Origin: Sphingorhabdus sp. Alg231-15
GTDB lineage: Bacteria; Pseudomonadota; Alphaproteobacteria; Sphingomonadales; Sphingomonadaceae
Assembly: GCF_900149705.1 (NCBI RefSeq)
Contig: NZ_LT703001.1
Coordinates: 2,784,001 to 2,848,000, forward strand
Reading direction: 5' to 3'
DNA length: 64,000 nt
Positions within the stretch are counted from its first letter, which is position 1, and the number at the start of each line of letters is the position of its first letter. The notes beneath the pieces are model-generated. The model saw only the letters and a list, made by a program, of their open reading frames with translations, was not told the origin of the DNA and searched no databases. The position numbers and the translations under genes are program-made. This document shows, piece after piece, positions 8,476 through 16,777 of this stretch.

Positions 8476-9654
8476 ATGGCAACGGCAATTGATAATGCAC
8501 AGCATATGATTGACCCGGAAGAAGAACAGGCTTTCATGGACGCGATCCAGAAATGGATCGATCGTTCAGTGAAGCCGGTGGTCATGGAGCATGACCATGA
8601 GGACAAATGGCCGGAGCAACTGGTTGGCGAAATGGCCGACATGGGCCTGTTCGGCGCAACCATCGGCGAGGAATATGGCGGTCTCGGACTGCCAGCGACC
8701 AGCTATGCGAAGATCGTCGCGGAAATTGCATCGCACTGGATGGCGATAACCGGCATTTTCAATTCACACTTGATCATGGCCTGCGCGGTCGAGCGTTTTG
8801 GCACCGCAGAGCAGAAAGCCAAATGGCTCCCCAAATTTGCCAGCGGTGAGATTCGAGGCGGACTGGCGCTGACTGAACCCAATGCCGGCACGGATTTGCA
8901 AGCGATCCGCACGACTGCGGTCCGAGACGGCGATGAATATGTGATCAACGGGACCAAGACCTGGATTTCCAACGGGATTAACGGCAGCTGTTTTGCGCTG
9001 CTGGTCAAAACCGATCCCAAGGCAGATCCGCGCTATAAAGGCATGAGTCTGATGATCGCTCCCAAGGGTGAAGGTTTTACAGTTGGCAAGAAGTTCAAGA
9101 AACTCGGCTATAACAGCATCGACAGCGCGGAACTGGTGTTCGATAATTATCGCATCCCGGCAGAAAACCTGATTGGTGGCGTCGAAGGGCAAGGGTTTTT
9201 TCAGGCCACTGGCGGGCTGGAGCTGGGCCGGATCAATGTCGCTGCACGCGGTGTTGGCCTGGCGGAAGGATCCTTGCGGCTGGCGACCGAATATGCGCAG
9301 TTGCGCGAAACCATGGGCAAGCCGATTTCCGAACACCAGGCGATCCAATTGAAACTCGGTGAAATGGTGACCCGTGCAAGAGCGGCGCGCTTGCTGACAC
9401 TCGATGCGGCGGAAGCTTACGACCGCGGGGAGCGTTGTGATCTGGAAGCGGGCATGGCAAAATATTTCGCCTCGGAAGCGGCAGTGCGCAATTCGGAGGA
9501 ATCGATGCGCGTGCATGGCGGCTATGCCTATTCCAAGGAATATGAAATCGAGCGCTATTATCGCGATTCTTTGTTGATGTGTATTGGTGAGGGGACCAAC
9601 GAGATGCAGCGGATGATTATTTCCAAACAATGGGTCAAGAGGAACCCTGCGTGA
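8476..9654 (+). CDS. Acyl-CoA dehydrogenase
   Basis: FAD enzyme of 392 residues that introduces an alpha-beta double bond into an acyl-CoA. Domain order is the usual helical N-terminal domain, beta middle domain (GGLALTEPNAGTDLQAIRTTA, the FAD-binding segment near residue 135) and helical C-terminal domain (VHGGYAYSKEYEIERYYRDS). The expected catalytic Glu fits E372 in GEGTNEMQ. Start is ATG, 13 bases after GGAG. It stands between the hydratase and two CoA transferases, so a short branched dicarboxyl-CoA such as methylsuccinyl-CoA would fit, though a fatty-type substrate is not excluded. Confidence 0.93.
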   Translation: MATAIDNAQHMIDPEEEQAFMDAIQKWIDRSVKPVVMEHDHEDKWPEQLVGEMADMGLFGATIGEEYGGLGLPATSYAKIVAEIASHWMAITGIFNSHLIMACAVERFGTAEQKAKWLPKFASGEIRGGLALTEPNAGTDLQAIRTTAVRDGDEYVINGTKTWISNGINGSCFALLVKTDPKADPRYKGMSLMIAPKGEGFTVGKKFKKLGYNSIDSAELVFDNYRIPAENLIGGVEGQGFFQATGGLELGRINVAARGVGLAEGSLRLATEYAQLRETMGKPISEHQAIQLKLGEMVTRARAARLLTLDAAEAYDRGERCDLEAGMAKYFASEAAVRNSEESMRVHGGYAYSKEYEIERYYRDSLLMCIGEGTNEMQRMIISKQWVKRNPA

Positions 9655-9679
9655 TGGGGCTGGCACCCATAAACCCGCC

Positions 9680-9749
9680 ATCCCAGCGAAAGCTGGGATC
9701 CGCTCAAGTCCTTATGAAGTCTCCAGGAGATTCCAGCTTTCGCTGGAAT
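9680..9749. repeat. REP-like inverted pair of hairpins
   Basis: Two 8-bp stems, ATCCCAGC-GAAA-GCTGGGAT and ATTCCAGC-TTTC-GCTGGAAT, lie head to head about 30 bases apart. The second is the reverse complement of the CATTCCAGCGAAAGCTGGAAT type of repeat common between genes in sphingomonads. The right end is only 11 bases from the next start codon, inside the operon, so it may form mRNA structure that uncouples upstream and downstream expression. Confidence 0.8.
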
Positions 9750-9760
9750 GACGACATAGC

Positions 9761-10954
9761 GTGACCGTCAAACAACCCCTGAAGGGCTTTCGCGTCCTCT
9801 CTGCCGAGCAATATGGCGCCGGTCCTTATGGCACCATGTTCCTGGCCCAAATGGGTGCGGATGTGATCAAGATCGAGCCACCAAAAGGGGGTGATACGGC
9901 CCGTCATGTCGGGCCGCATTGGCTGCGTGAACAGGAAAGCCTGTATTTTCAGAGCTTCAATCTGAACAAACGTTCACTGACTCTCGACCTGCGTACCGAC
10001 GAAGGGCAGCAAGTGCTGCACACGCTCGCCAAGAACGCTCATGTCGTGGCGAATAATCTGCGCGGTGATGTGCCGGACAAGGTCGGTTTGAACTATGATG
10101 CGCTGAAGGTGGTCAATCCGGCTATCGTCTGTGCCCATATCTCTGCATATGGACGAGGCAATGAGCGGTCGAAATGGCCAGGCTATGATTATCTTATGCA
10201 GGCCGAGGCCGGTTTCTGTGCGCTGACCGGTGATCCGGACGGGCCGCCAGTGCGCTTTGGTTTATCGATGGTCGATTTCATGACGGGCACCATGGCAGCC
10301 GTTGGCTTGCTAGCGGCTTTGCTGGACTCCCAGCGATCCGGCGAGGGTTGTGATGTCGATGTTGATCTCTTATCCGCCGCCGTGCACCAGACCAGCTATC
10401 CTGCTCTTTGGTATATGAACGAAGAAGACGTGACGGGCCGCGCACCCTATGGCGCGCATCCTTCCGCAACGCCCAGTCAGATGTTCAAGGCCGCCGATGG
10501 TTGGATGTTCGTGATGGCGCAGCTGCCAAAATTCTGGGCCATATTATGCGAGCGCATTGGCCATGAGGAACTGATGACAGATCCGCGCTTCGATACACCA
10601 GCCAATCGTCTGACCAATCGGGAGGCCCTATCGGACGTTTTGAGCGAGATATTCGCTCCGCAACCTGTCGCACACTGGCTTGATCTGCTGCAGGGCCTGA
10701 TGCCGGTCGCTCCCGTTTATGATCTGGACCAGGCGCTCGACAGCCCATGGCTTAAGACCATTGGCATGCGGGACACGGTCAGCCATCCGGACCGCGCGGA
10801 CATGAATGTGTTGTCCAGCCCAATTAAGTTGAACGGCGAACGCTTGCCTAACCGAGCAGGCCCGCTGCTCGGTGCTGATAGTGATGCGGTATTGGCTGAG
10901 GCAGGCTATGATGCCGGTGCCATTGCCGATCTGCGCGCGAAGGGGATAGTCTGA
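9761..10954 (+). CDS. Class III CoA transferase (CaiB/BaiF), first copy
   Basis: Formyl-CoA transferase family enzyme of 397 residues that moves CoA between carboxylic acids. Motifs include LKGFRVLSAEQYGAGPYGTMFLAQMGADVIKIEPP, FNLNKRSLTLDL and GLSMVDFMTGTMAA, where D172 is the expected catalytic Asp that forms the acyl-anhydride and glutamyl/aspartyl-CoA intermediates. It starts with GTG; no in-frame start lies upstream because a stop precedes it, and the next ATG would delete conserved residues. No convincing ribosome site is visible and a REP-like hairpin abuts the start, so expression may be low or structure-dependent. The partner acid is unknown; succinyl-CoA-dependent activation of a C5 diacid fits the neighbours. 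Confidence 0.92.
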   Translation: MTVKQPLKGFRVLSAEQYGAGPYGTMFLAQMGADVIKIEPPKGGDTARHVGPHWLREQESLYFQSFNLNKRSLTLDLRTDEGQQVLHTLAKNAHVVANNLRGDVPDKVGLNYDALKVVNPAIVCAHISAYGRGNERSKWPGYDYLMQAEAGFCALTGDPDGPPVRFGLSMVDFMTGTMAAVGLLAALLDSQRSGEGCDVDVDLLSAAVHQTSYPALWYMNEEDVTGRAPYGAHPSATPSQMFKAADGWMFVMAQLPKFWAILCERIGHEELMTDPRFDTPANRLTNREALSDVLSEIFAPQPVAHWLDLLQGLMPVAPVYDLDQALDSPWLKTIGMRDTVSHPDRADMNVLSSPIKLNGERLPNRAGPLLGADSDAVLAEAGYDAGAIADLRAKGIV

Positions 10955-10961
10955 CACACCT

Positions 10962-12050
10962 ATGGCCAAGTTGACGGGTATCAAGGTCGTTGACCTTTCG
11001 CTTTTTCTGCCGGGCCCGATGCTCAGTATGATGATGGCTGACCATGGCGCAGAGGTGATCAAGGTTGAACCCCCGACCGGTGACCCGGCGCGGGAAATGG
11101 AACCAATGGAAGCTGATCAGTCGGTCTGGTTCCGTAATCTCAATCGCGGCAAGCAGGCACTGGCACTCGATCTGAAATCCGATGCAGGCAGGGCACGGCT
11201 TTGGGAATTACTGGCCGACGCCGACGTGATGATCGAGGGATTTCGGCCGGGCGTGATGAAGCGGCTCGGTTTTGACTATGATACGGTTTCAGCGCGTTTG
11301 CCGCGTATCGTCTATTGTTCGATTTCCGCCTTTGGGCAGGAGGGTGAAATGGCCCATCATCCGGCGCATGATCTGGCGGTGCAGGCCTTGTCCGGTTTTC
11401 TGTCGGTTAATGATGGTGCTGATGGGACGCCAGTGGTGCCCGGCGTTCCGTCTGCTGATATGGCCGCGGGATTGAACGGACTATCGGCGGTGCTGATGGC
11501 GCTGATTGGGCGCGAAAATTCGGGTGCGGGCGACTATATCGACATCGCGATGTTTGATTCCATGCTGCCCTGGTGTGCGCATATTGCCGGATCGGCCATT
11601 GCTGGCTGCGCTTCGCCCCGATCGCAATCGCAACGATCATTGGGCGGCGCGGCTTTTTACAATGTCTACAAGACTGCAGATGACAGGCATGTGGTGTTGG
11701 GTGCGCGGGAAGTTAAATTTGCGCGCAATTTGCTGACCGCGCTTGATCGGCTCGACCTGTTGCCGCTCGCCGAGGCGGAACCGGGCGAAGGGCAAGCGCC
11801 GCTTGTTGCTTTTTTGCGGGAAACATTTGCAAACAAAACTCGCGACCAATGGGTTGAGTGGTTTGCCGACAAAGACGTTGCTTTCTCCCCCGTTCTCGAT
11901 TTTCGCGAAGCGCTTGATCAGAATTTCCTGCGTGAGCGCGGCCTGCTGATCGAAGCACATGGCAGCCATCAAATTGGCCCGTCTTTTCGCTTTGCATCGG
12001 AATCAGATTGGCAACCGGAAGATGCGCCGGTTCTGGATGAGCCGCAATGA
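10962..12050 (+). CDS. Class III CoA transferase (CaiB/BaiF), second copy
   Basis: A second class III CoA transferase of 362 residues, only seven bases after the first. It has the same layout (IKVVDLSLFLPGPMLSMMMADHGAEVIKVEPP; LNRGKQALALDL; GVPSADMAAGLNG), with D166 as the expected catalytic Asp, but is clearly diverged from its neighbour and shorter. Alpha-methylacyl-CoA racemases share this fold, so racemase activity is an alternative; that group also uses His/Asp residues I cannot place reliably. Paired class III subunits sometimes form heteromers such as succinyl-CoA:(R)-benzylsuccinate CoA transferase (BbsEF), which is a reasonable hypothesis here. It ends eight bases from the convergent GntR gene. 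Confidence 0.9.
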   Translation: MAKLTGIKVVDLSLFLPGPMLSMMMADHGAEVIKVEPPTGDPAREMEPMEADQSVWFRNLNRGKQALALDLKSDAGRARLWELLADADVMIEGFRPGVMKRLGFDYDTVSARLPRIVYCSISAFGQEGEMAHHPAHDLAVQALSGFLSVNDGADGTPVVPGVPSADMAAGLNGLSAVLMALIGRENSGAGDYIDIAMFDSMLPWCAHIAGSAIAGCASPRSQSQRSLGGAAFYNVYKTADDRHVVLGAREVKFARNLLTALDRLDLLPLAEAEPGEGQAPLVAFLRETFANKTRDQWVEWFADKDVAFSPVLDFREALDQNFLRERGLLIEAHGSHQIGPSFRFASESDWQPEDAPVLDEPQ

Positions 12051-12058
12051 CGCGGGCT

Positions 12059-12838
12059 TTAGTCCACCTCGATATGCATCGAATAGGCAAAGCGTTCGCC
12101 GGGATGATAGCTGGCCGAAATCTCGAACATCCGGTCGCTTTCGTCAAAATAACAGCGCAAGATGCGCAGTACCGGATCGCCTTTTTCCAGGCCAAGCTCC
12201 GCCAAAATATCTTTCGCGCCTTTAATCGCCTGAATATCCTGCGTCACTCGGGCGACACTGACTTCACCCAGCGTTTCAATCTGCCCAAACAGGGTCGTGG
12301 CGTTGACGTCAATCTGAGCGACAGCATCAGCCAATTCGGGATGCACCCAAGCCTCGGTCACCGCAATGGGTCGCTTGCGTCCGGGCTTCATCCGCTTGCC
12401 GCGAAAGGCGAACCAGTCGCCTTCGGCTTTCGCGCCAATTTGTTCCGCAACATCTTTAGGAATGGCCCCGGCTTTTTTCTTTTCAAAAGCAATCGTGGTG
12501 TCGCGTGCATATTGCAAAATCTCGCCGACATTGCTCAGCGGCTGGTGCAATGCGCCAGCACGCGCGGTGGCAGGCTGAACCACCGTACCCGAGCCACGCT
12601 TGCGGGTGATCAGGCCCTCGGCGGTCAGTTTCCGCAACGCCTCCCGTACAGTGAAGCGGCTAACATCATATTTTTTGCACAGGACAGATTCGGTTGGGAA
12701 ATCACCGGGATCGGGATAGTCGCCACGCAACACCGCTTCACGCAGTTCGTCAGCCAATTCCAGATAGCGCGGTTTCTTCTTGGACGCTCTTTTCGATTTA
12801 ACGGGCGCTTTGGCAGCCAATTTTTCTCTCCCGGACAT
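12059..12838 (-). CDS. GntR-family regulator with UTRA domain (HutC subfamily)
   Basis: Transcription factor of 259 residues, the only GntR protein in the window. After a Lys-rich N-terminus, the winged helix reads RYLELADELREAVLRGDY, FPTESVLCKKYDVSRFTVREALRKL and EGLITRKRGSGTVV. The rest (about 105-255) looks like a UTRA effector domain, ending LRILRCYFDESDRMFEISASYHPGERFAYSM. It is divergent from the PrpD operon, and the intergenic/early coding region holds a degenerate TTGTCCGGACAA. Operators of HutC-type and AraR-type GntR domains commonly have TTGT-N4-ACAA arms, so this protein is the best candidate reader of the palindrome found across the left 40 kb, probably as a repressor released by a pathway intermediate. 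That assignment is inference. Confidence 0.92.
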   Translation of the reverse strand: MSGREKLAAKAPVKSKRASKKKPRYLELADELREAVLRGDYPDPGDFPTESVLCKKYDVSRFTVREALRKLTAEGLITRKRGSGTVVQPATARAGALHQPLSNVGEILQYARDTTIAFEKKKAGAIPKDVAEQIGAKAEGDWFAFRGKRMKPGRKRPIAVTEAWVHPELADAVAQIDVNATTLFGQIETLGEVSVARVTQDIQAIKGAKDILAELGLEKGDPVLRILRCYFDESDRMFEISASYHPGERFAYSMHIEVD

Positions 12839-12864
12839 CGGTCAGTCTTAGGACGGGTGCGGCT

Positions 12865-14115
12865 ATGACGCAAGAGAGCCTGACCGAGAAATTGTCCGTA
12901 CATTTAATGCGGCCGGTTGACGAAGCAACCCGGCAACGCGCGCGGCTGCATTTGCTGGATTGGTTGGGCTGTGTGGCGGGGGCGCTCAAGTCAGAACTGG
13001 GAACGCTTCCCAAGGATATTTTTGAAATTCGACCATCGACAGAAGCCGGTTGGTTAGGAAACCTGCTAGAAATGGATGATATTCACAGGAGCGCCATTCT
13101 CCATCCCGGCCCAGTTGTCTGGGGTACTGCCTTTGCTAATCAGATGGGCGATATGGACGAGATCGTCGATGCAGCTGTTCGTGGCTATGACGCGATAATT
13201 TGCATTGGCGCTACTTTGGATGACGGTCACTATGCCATGTGGCATAACACCAGTACGGCCGGAATTTTTGGGGCTGCAGTGACAGCCTGTCATTTATTTG
13301 AACCAGAAATGGATTACAACGCTCTTGTGTCTGCGATGGGGCTGGTCGGCTCTGTAGCAGGAGGGCTCTGGCAGATGCGGCACGAGCAGGGCCAGACAAA
13401 ACAATGGCATATCTCCCATGCCGCACAGACGGGATGGCGTGCTGCCGACGCTGTCTTGGAAGGTGTCGTTGGCCCCCGCTTCATTCTCGAAGGCCCACAA
13501 GGGCTCTACGCCGCCACCTGCAAAAACCCAAAACCCATGACCTTACCTGACCAGTGGCGCATCCATGAAGTTAGCTTCAAGCCATGGGGCGCTTGCCGCC
13601 ATGCGCATCCGGCGATTGATGCCGCGCTTGAACTGAAGGCCAAACTGGGTGCACTGGACGGCGATGTTCAGGTCGAAACCTATCGCGATGCCATCAGCTT
13701 CTGTGACCGTCCAAACCCACAAACTGTGATCGACGCGAAATTCTCGCTTCAGCATGCTGTGGCGGTGGTAGCTGAACGCGGGATTCCGCAACTGGCGGAT
13801 TTTGAACCCGATGCGATAACGGCTTTAGCCGACAGTCGTTCCCGTGTCACAGTCCGCGAAGCCAGCGATATAACGACCCGTTATCCTGAACATTACGGCG
13901 CACGGATTATATGTGGCGGAGAGAGCGTCGAATTGGTCGATACACTGGGTGATCCGGAACGGCCATTGTCGAAAGAGGGCATCATCGATAAAGCGCGCGC
14001 GCTGATTGCCTGGGGCGGTTTGGCGGACAAAGAGGCCGATCGAGCTATTGATCTGGCGTTAAACGGTGATGATCCAGCAGCGATTCATGAGATGCTATCA
14101 GAGTGGCTGTCATGA
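12865..14115 (+). CDS. MmgE/PrpD family protein, first copy
   Basis: Cytosolic protein of 416 residues from the MmgE/PrpD fold, which includes 2-methylcitrate dehydratase, iminodisuccinate epimerase and cis-aconitate decarboxylase. It has the expected all-alpha domain beginning LTEKLSVHLMRPVDEATRQRARLHLLDWLGCVAGAL and a smaller domain after about residue 265 (SFKPWGACRHAHPAIDAALEL, AKFSLQHAVAV). The start is ATG; an ATG 15 codons later would remove family sequence. This is the first gene of a run of ten genes, most joined by overlapping stop and start codons. A degenerate operator overlaps its early codons. The reaction is unknown; an isomerisation, dehydration or decarboxylation of a polycarboxylate is typical for the fold. 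Confidence 0.88.
   Translation: MTQESLTEKLSVHLMRPVDEATRQRARLHLLDWLGCVAGALKSELGTLPKDIFEIRPSTEAGWLGNLLEMDDIHRSAILHPGPVVWGTAFANQMGDMDEIVDAAVRGYDAIICIGATLDDGHYAMWHNTSTAGIFGAAVTACHLFEPEMDYNALVSAMGLVGSVAGGLWQMRHEQGQTKQWHISHAAQTGWRAADAVLEGVVGPRFILEGPQGLYAATCKNPKPMTLPDQWRIHEVSFKPWGACRHAHPAIDAALELKAKLGALDGDVQVETYRDAISFCDRPNPQTVIDAKFSLQHAVAVVAERGIPQLADFEPDAITALADSRSRVTVREASDITTRYPEHYGARIICGGESVELVDTLGDPERPLSKEGIIDKARALIAWGGLADKEADRAIDLALNGDDPAAIHEMLSEWLS
12892..12903. promoter_or_regulatory. Degenerate operator TTGTCCGTACAT in the GntR/PrpD divergent region
   Basis: Ten of twelve core positions match and the arms TTGT and ACA are kept. It lies 54 bases upstream of the GntR start and 27 bases inside the divergent PrpD gene. 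A weaker site at the regulator's own promoter is common in autoregulation; the position inside coding sequence is a reason for caution. Confidence 0.45.
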
Positions 14116-15419
14116 GCGCGACCCGGAAAATATTGGATTTCGTGGCAGCGGATCATGTGCTGCCAGACAGCACCCGAACCACTGCGCTCCATTTATTGGG
14201 CGATACTTTGGCTGGCGGCGCGGCTGGTGCGGCCTCCAACGAAGCGCAAAATATGCTGTTCGCCGTCCGAAAATGGGGTGACAGTATTGACGCGCGGGCT
14301 TTGGGAATTGGTGAGAGGCTCCCAGCACCATCGGCAGCTTGGTTCAACGGCTTTGCCATCCACTGTCTGGAATGGGACGCCGTGCACGAACCAGCGGTTG
14401 TGCACGCTATGTCTGTTGTTACGGCGGCCTTGTTCGCCAGTGCGGATCGGATGGGTGGATGCGGTGAAGATGAATTTCTGACCGCTTTGACTGTCGGGGT
14501 GGATATTGCCAGCGGTATAGGCGTTGCTGCGACCGGGGCGATGGAGTTTTTCCGCCCCGCGACAGCAGGCATAATCGGTGCGGCTCTGGCAGTCGCGAGA
14601 CTGGAAGGCCTTCCAGCGGAAAAATTTGCCGACATAATGGGGCTGGCTTACTCCCAAGCCGCAGGCACCATGCAGGCCCATGTTGAAGCATCGATTGCTT
14701 TGCCGCTGCAGATCGCCAATGCCTCTCGCGCGGCAATTACCGCTGTTGATCTGGCAAAGGCCGGTATGGATGGTCCCCATGATGCGCTGGATGGGCCATT
14801 TGGATATTTCAAACTGTTCGAACCGGGTGATCTGTCGCGCTACACTGATGATATTGGTGAACGCTGGTTGATTGAGGAAGTCAGCATCAAACCCTTCCCC
14901 TCTGGCCGCGCCAGCCACGGTATCTTGGGTGCGATTGATGATATGATCCGCGACGGATCGCTGGACCCGACAATGGTGCAATCGGTTGATGTTGCAGCAC
15001 CGCCGCTGATCCACCGGCTGGTCGGGCGTCCCTATAACGCTGATATGACACCAAGCTATGCACGGCTCTGCCTGCCCTTCTTGGTGCCCTTGATGCTGCG
15101 TGACCGGATCATTGATCCCGCTTGTTTCCATTCCGAAGAATTTACCAATCCCGATTTGGTGAGGCTCGGTAGCGATGTGATCGTTCGTATCGACGATAAT
15201 CCTGATCACAATGCACTGGCACCTCAAAAGCTGCGCATTACGTTTTCGGACGGCACTATGATCGAGCATGTGATAACCGACAATCTCGGCAGTCCTACTG
15301 CGCCGATGTCGGATGCCCAAACGCAATCCAAACGCGATCTGGCTCGTTCGCTTGCGAATAAGAACTGCGACCCCAGAATATTTGATGACCCCTTAGCCTA
15401 TGCCACGGAGCCCCAATGA
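14112..15419 (+). CDS. MmgE/PrpD family protein, second copy
   Basis: A second MmgE/PrpD protein, 435 residues from the ATG that overlaps the previous stop as ATGA; an upstream in-frame start would add only three residues. It contains TRTTALHLLGDTLAGGAAGA, AWFNGFAIHCLEWDAVHEPAVVHAMSVVTAALFA (the conserved helical core), GLAYSQAAGTMQAHVE and SIKPFPSGRASHGILGAIDD (small domain). It is clearly diverged from its partner, so the two are not a recent duplication and may act on successive intermediates or form a heteromer. Translational coupling suggests equal amounts. The reaction is not known. Confidence 0.88.
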   Translation: MSATRKILDFVAADHVLPDSTRTTALHLLGDTLAGGAAGAASNEAQNMLFAVRKWGDSIDARALGIGERLPAPSAAWFNGFAIHCLEWDAVHEPAVVHAMSVVTAALFASADRMGGCGEDEFLTALTVGVDIASGIGVAATGAMEFFRPATAGIIGAALAVARLEGLPAEKFADIMGLAYSQAAGTMQAHVEASIALPLQIANASRAAITAVDLAKAGMDGPHDALDGPFGYFKLFEPGDLSRYTDDIGERWLIEEVSIKPFPSGRASHGILGAIDDMIRDGSLDPTMVQSVDVAAPPLIHRLVGRPYNADMTPSYARLCLPFLVPLMLRDRIIDPACFHSEEFTNPDLVRLGSDVIVRIDDNPDHNALAPQKLRITFSDGTMIEHVITDNLGSPTAPMSDAQTQSKRDLARSLANKNCDPRIFDDPLAYATEPQ

Positions 15420-16777
15420 CCTTTCCGACTTATTTCGAAGCTTTTGATGCCCAGCAGATGCTTGCTGACTATCCTGTCGGAGACGCTTTCACTGCGCGCT
15501 ATATCGGCATGTCCCGAGATGAGCTTTTTGCCATTCAGGACAAGCAGTTTTTGAGGTTGATGCGGCGCGGATGGGAGATACCATTTTATAGGCGCTTGTG
15601 GAGCAATCAGGGCATAGAGGCAGGCGATATCAGGGGGCTGGAGGATATCACAAAGCTTCCGGTTTATGACAAGAGCGATCTGATGGCTTCGGTCAATGAC
15701 TATCCGCCTTATGGTGATTTTGACGGACGTGGAGACACACCCGTAGTGTTCCACACGACATCAGGAACAACAGGCCGTCCGCAACCGCTGATGTTCGGGC
15801 CGAAGGGGCGAGAAATTACCAATTTGCTGGTCGGACGGATGTATCGCTGGATGGGTCTGGGACGCGATGATGTGGTGCAGTCCGTCTATGGGCACGGGAT
15901 GATCAATGGTGGGCACTATATTCGCGAGGCGGTGACGCATTTTACCAACGCCCTGTTCCTGAGTGCAGGAACCGGGATTGAAACCCGGTCGATCAATCAG
16001 GTCAACCTGATGGCGGATTTCAATGTCAGCTGCATGGTTGGTTTTGTCGACTATATCCGCAAACTGGCCGATGTCGCTGCGGCAGAGGAATTGTTTGACC
16101 GGATCAATCTCAAGATGATTATCGGTCACTTGGGAACAGAAGATCGGGCCTCGACAGAAGCGGCTTGGCAAGGGGCCAAGGCCTATGACTGGTACGGCGT
16201 CGGTGATACCGGCAGCATTGCGGGCGAAGGGCCCGAGCGCGACGGCATGTATGTTTGGGAAGATGCGCAGTATCTCGAATTGCTGGATGTCGATACCGGT
16301 GCGCCCGTGGCGCCCGGCGAGACCGGCGACATGGTCGTGACCTGTCTATTCAAAGATGATATTGCGCCCTGTATCCGGTTCAACACTCATGATATTACCG
16401 AGGAGCGCACCGACAGCAACGCCACTGGCATGGTGTTCAAGCGCATTACCGGTTTCAAGGGACGCAGCGACAATATGGTCAAGCTGCGCGGTATCAATAT
16501 CTTCCCGCATGCCATTGGTGCCATCATCGAAGGGCGGAATGACTTGACCGGTGAATATGTATGCCGTGTCACCCGAGATGACAAAGGACGGGATGAGATG
16601 CATGTCACGCTGGAAAGCAAAGGCAGCAGCAGCCAAGCGGAGCTGGTGGAGCTGCTACGTAAAGGCATTGGTATTGAAGTCGGCGTGGCATTGGTTGATG
16701 CCGGAGAGACTGCAAAAGATACACAAATTGATACGCGCCAGAAACCCATTCGCCTGATAGATGAGCGAGGTTTATGA
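15416..16777 (+). CDS. Phenylacetate-CoA ligase-like AMP-binding enzyme
   Basis: Adenylate-forming CoA ligase of 453 residues, the size of the PaaK group. After an N-terminal segment it has VFHTTSGTTGRPQPLMF (phosphate loop, near residue 118), a middle part with YDWYGVGDTGSIAGEGP corresponding to the adenine/acyl pocket, and a C-terminal domain GFKGRSDNMVKLRGINIFPHAIGAII that resembles PaaK closely. It should activate a carboxylic acid, probably aromatic or cyclic, as acyl-CoA. The start overlaps the preceding stop as ATGA, and the next gene overlaps in the same way. The substrate is unknown. Confidence 0.9.
   Translation: MTFPTYFEAFDAQQMLADYPVGDAFTARYIGMSRDELFAIQDKQFLRLMRRGWEIPFYRRLWSNQGIEAGDIRGLEDITKLPVYDKSDLMASVNDYPPYGDFDGRGDTPVVFHTTSGTTGRPQPLMFGPKGREITNLLVGRMYRWMGLGRDDVVQSVYGHGMINGGHYIREAVTHFTNALFLSAGTGIETRSINQVNLMADFNVSCMVGFVDYIRKLADVAAAEELFDRINLKMIIGHLGTEDRASTEAAWQGAKAYDWYGVGDTGSIAGEGPERDGMYVWEDAQYLELLDVDTGAPVAPGETGDMVVTCLFKDDIAPCIRFNTHDITEERTDSNATGMVFKRITGFKGRSDNMVKLRGINIFPHAIGAIIEGRNDLTGEYVCRVTRDDKGRDEMHVTLESKGSSSQAELVELLRKGIGIEVGVALVDAGETAKDTQIDTRQKPIRLIDERGL

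Noticed and set aside
8764-9681. 305-codon open frame on the minus strand opposite the acyl-CoA dehydrogenase
   Set aside because: No recognisable domain and fully opposite a well-supported gene; a shadow frame.
10069-10080. TGTGCCGGACAA resembling the left-part operator
   Set aside because: It lies inside the CoA transferase coding region, only one arm is intact, and the codons are ordinary.
14193-15326. 377-codon open frame opposite the second PrpD gene
   Set aside because: Composition is that of an antisense shadow; no domain seen.
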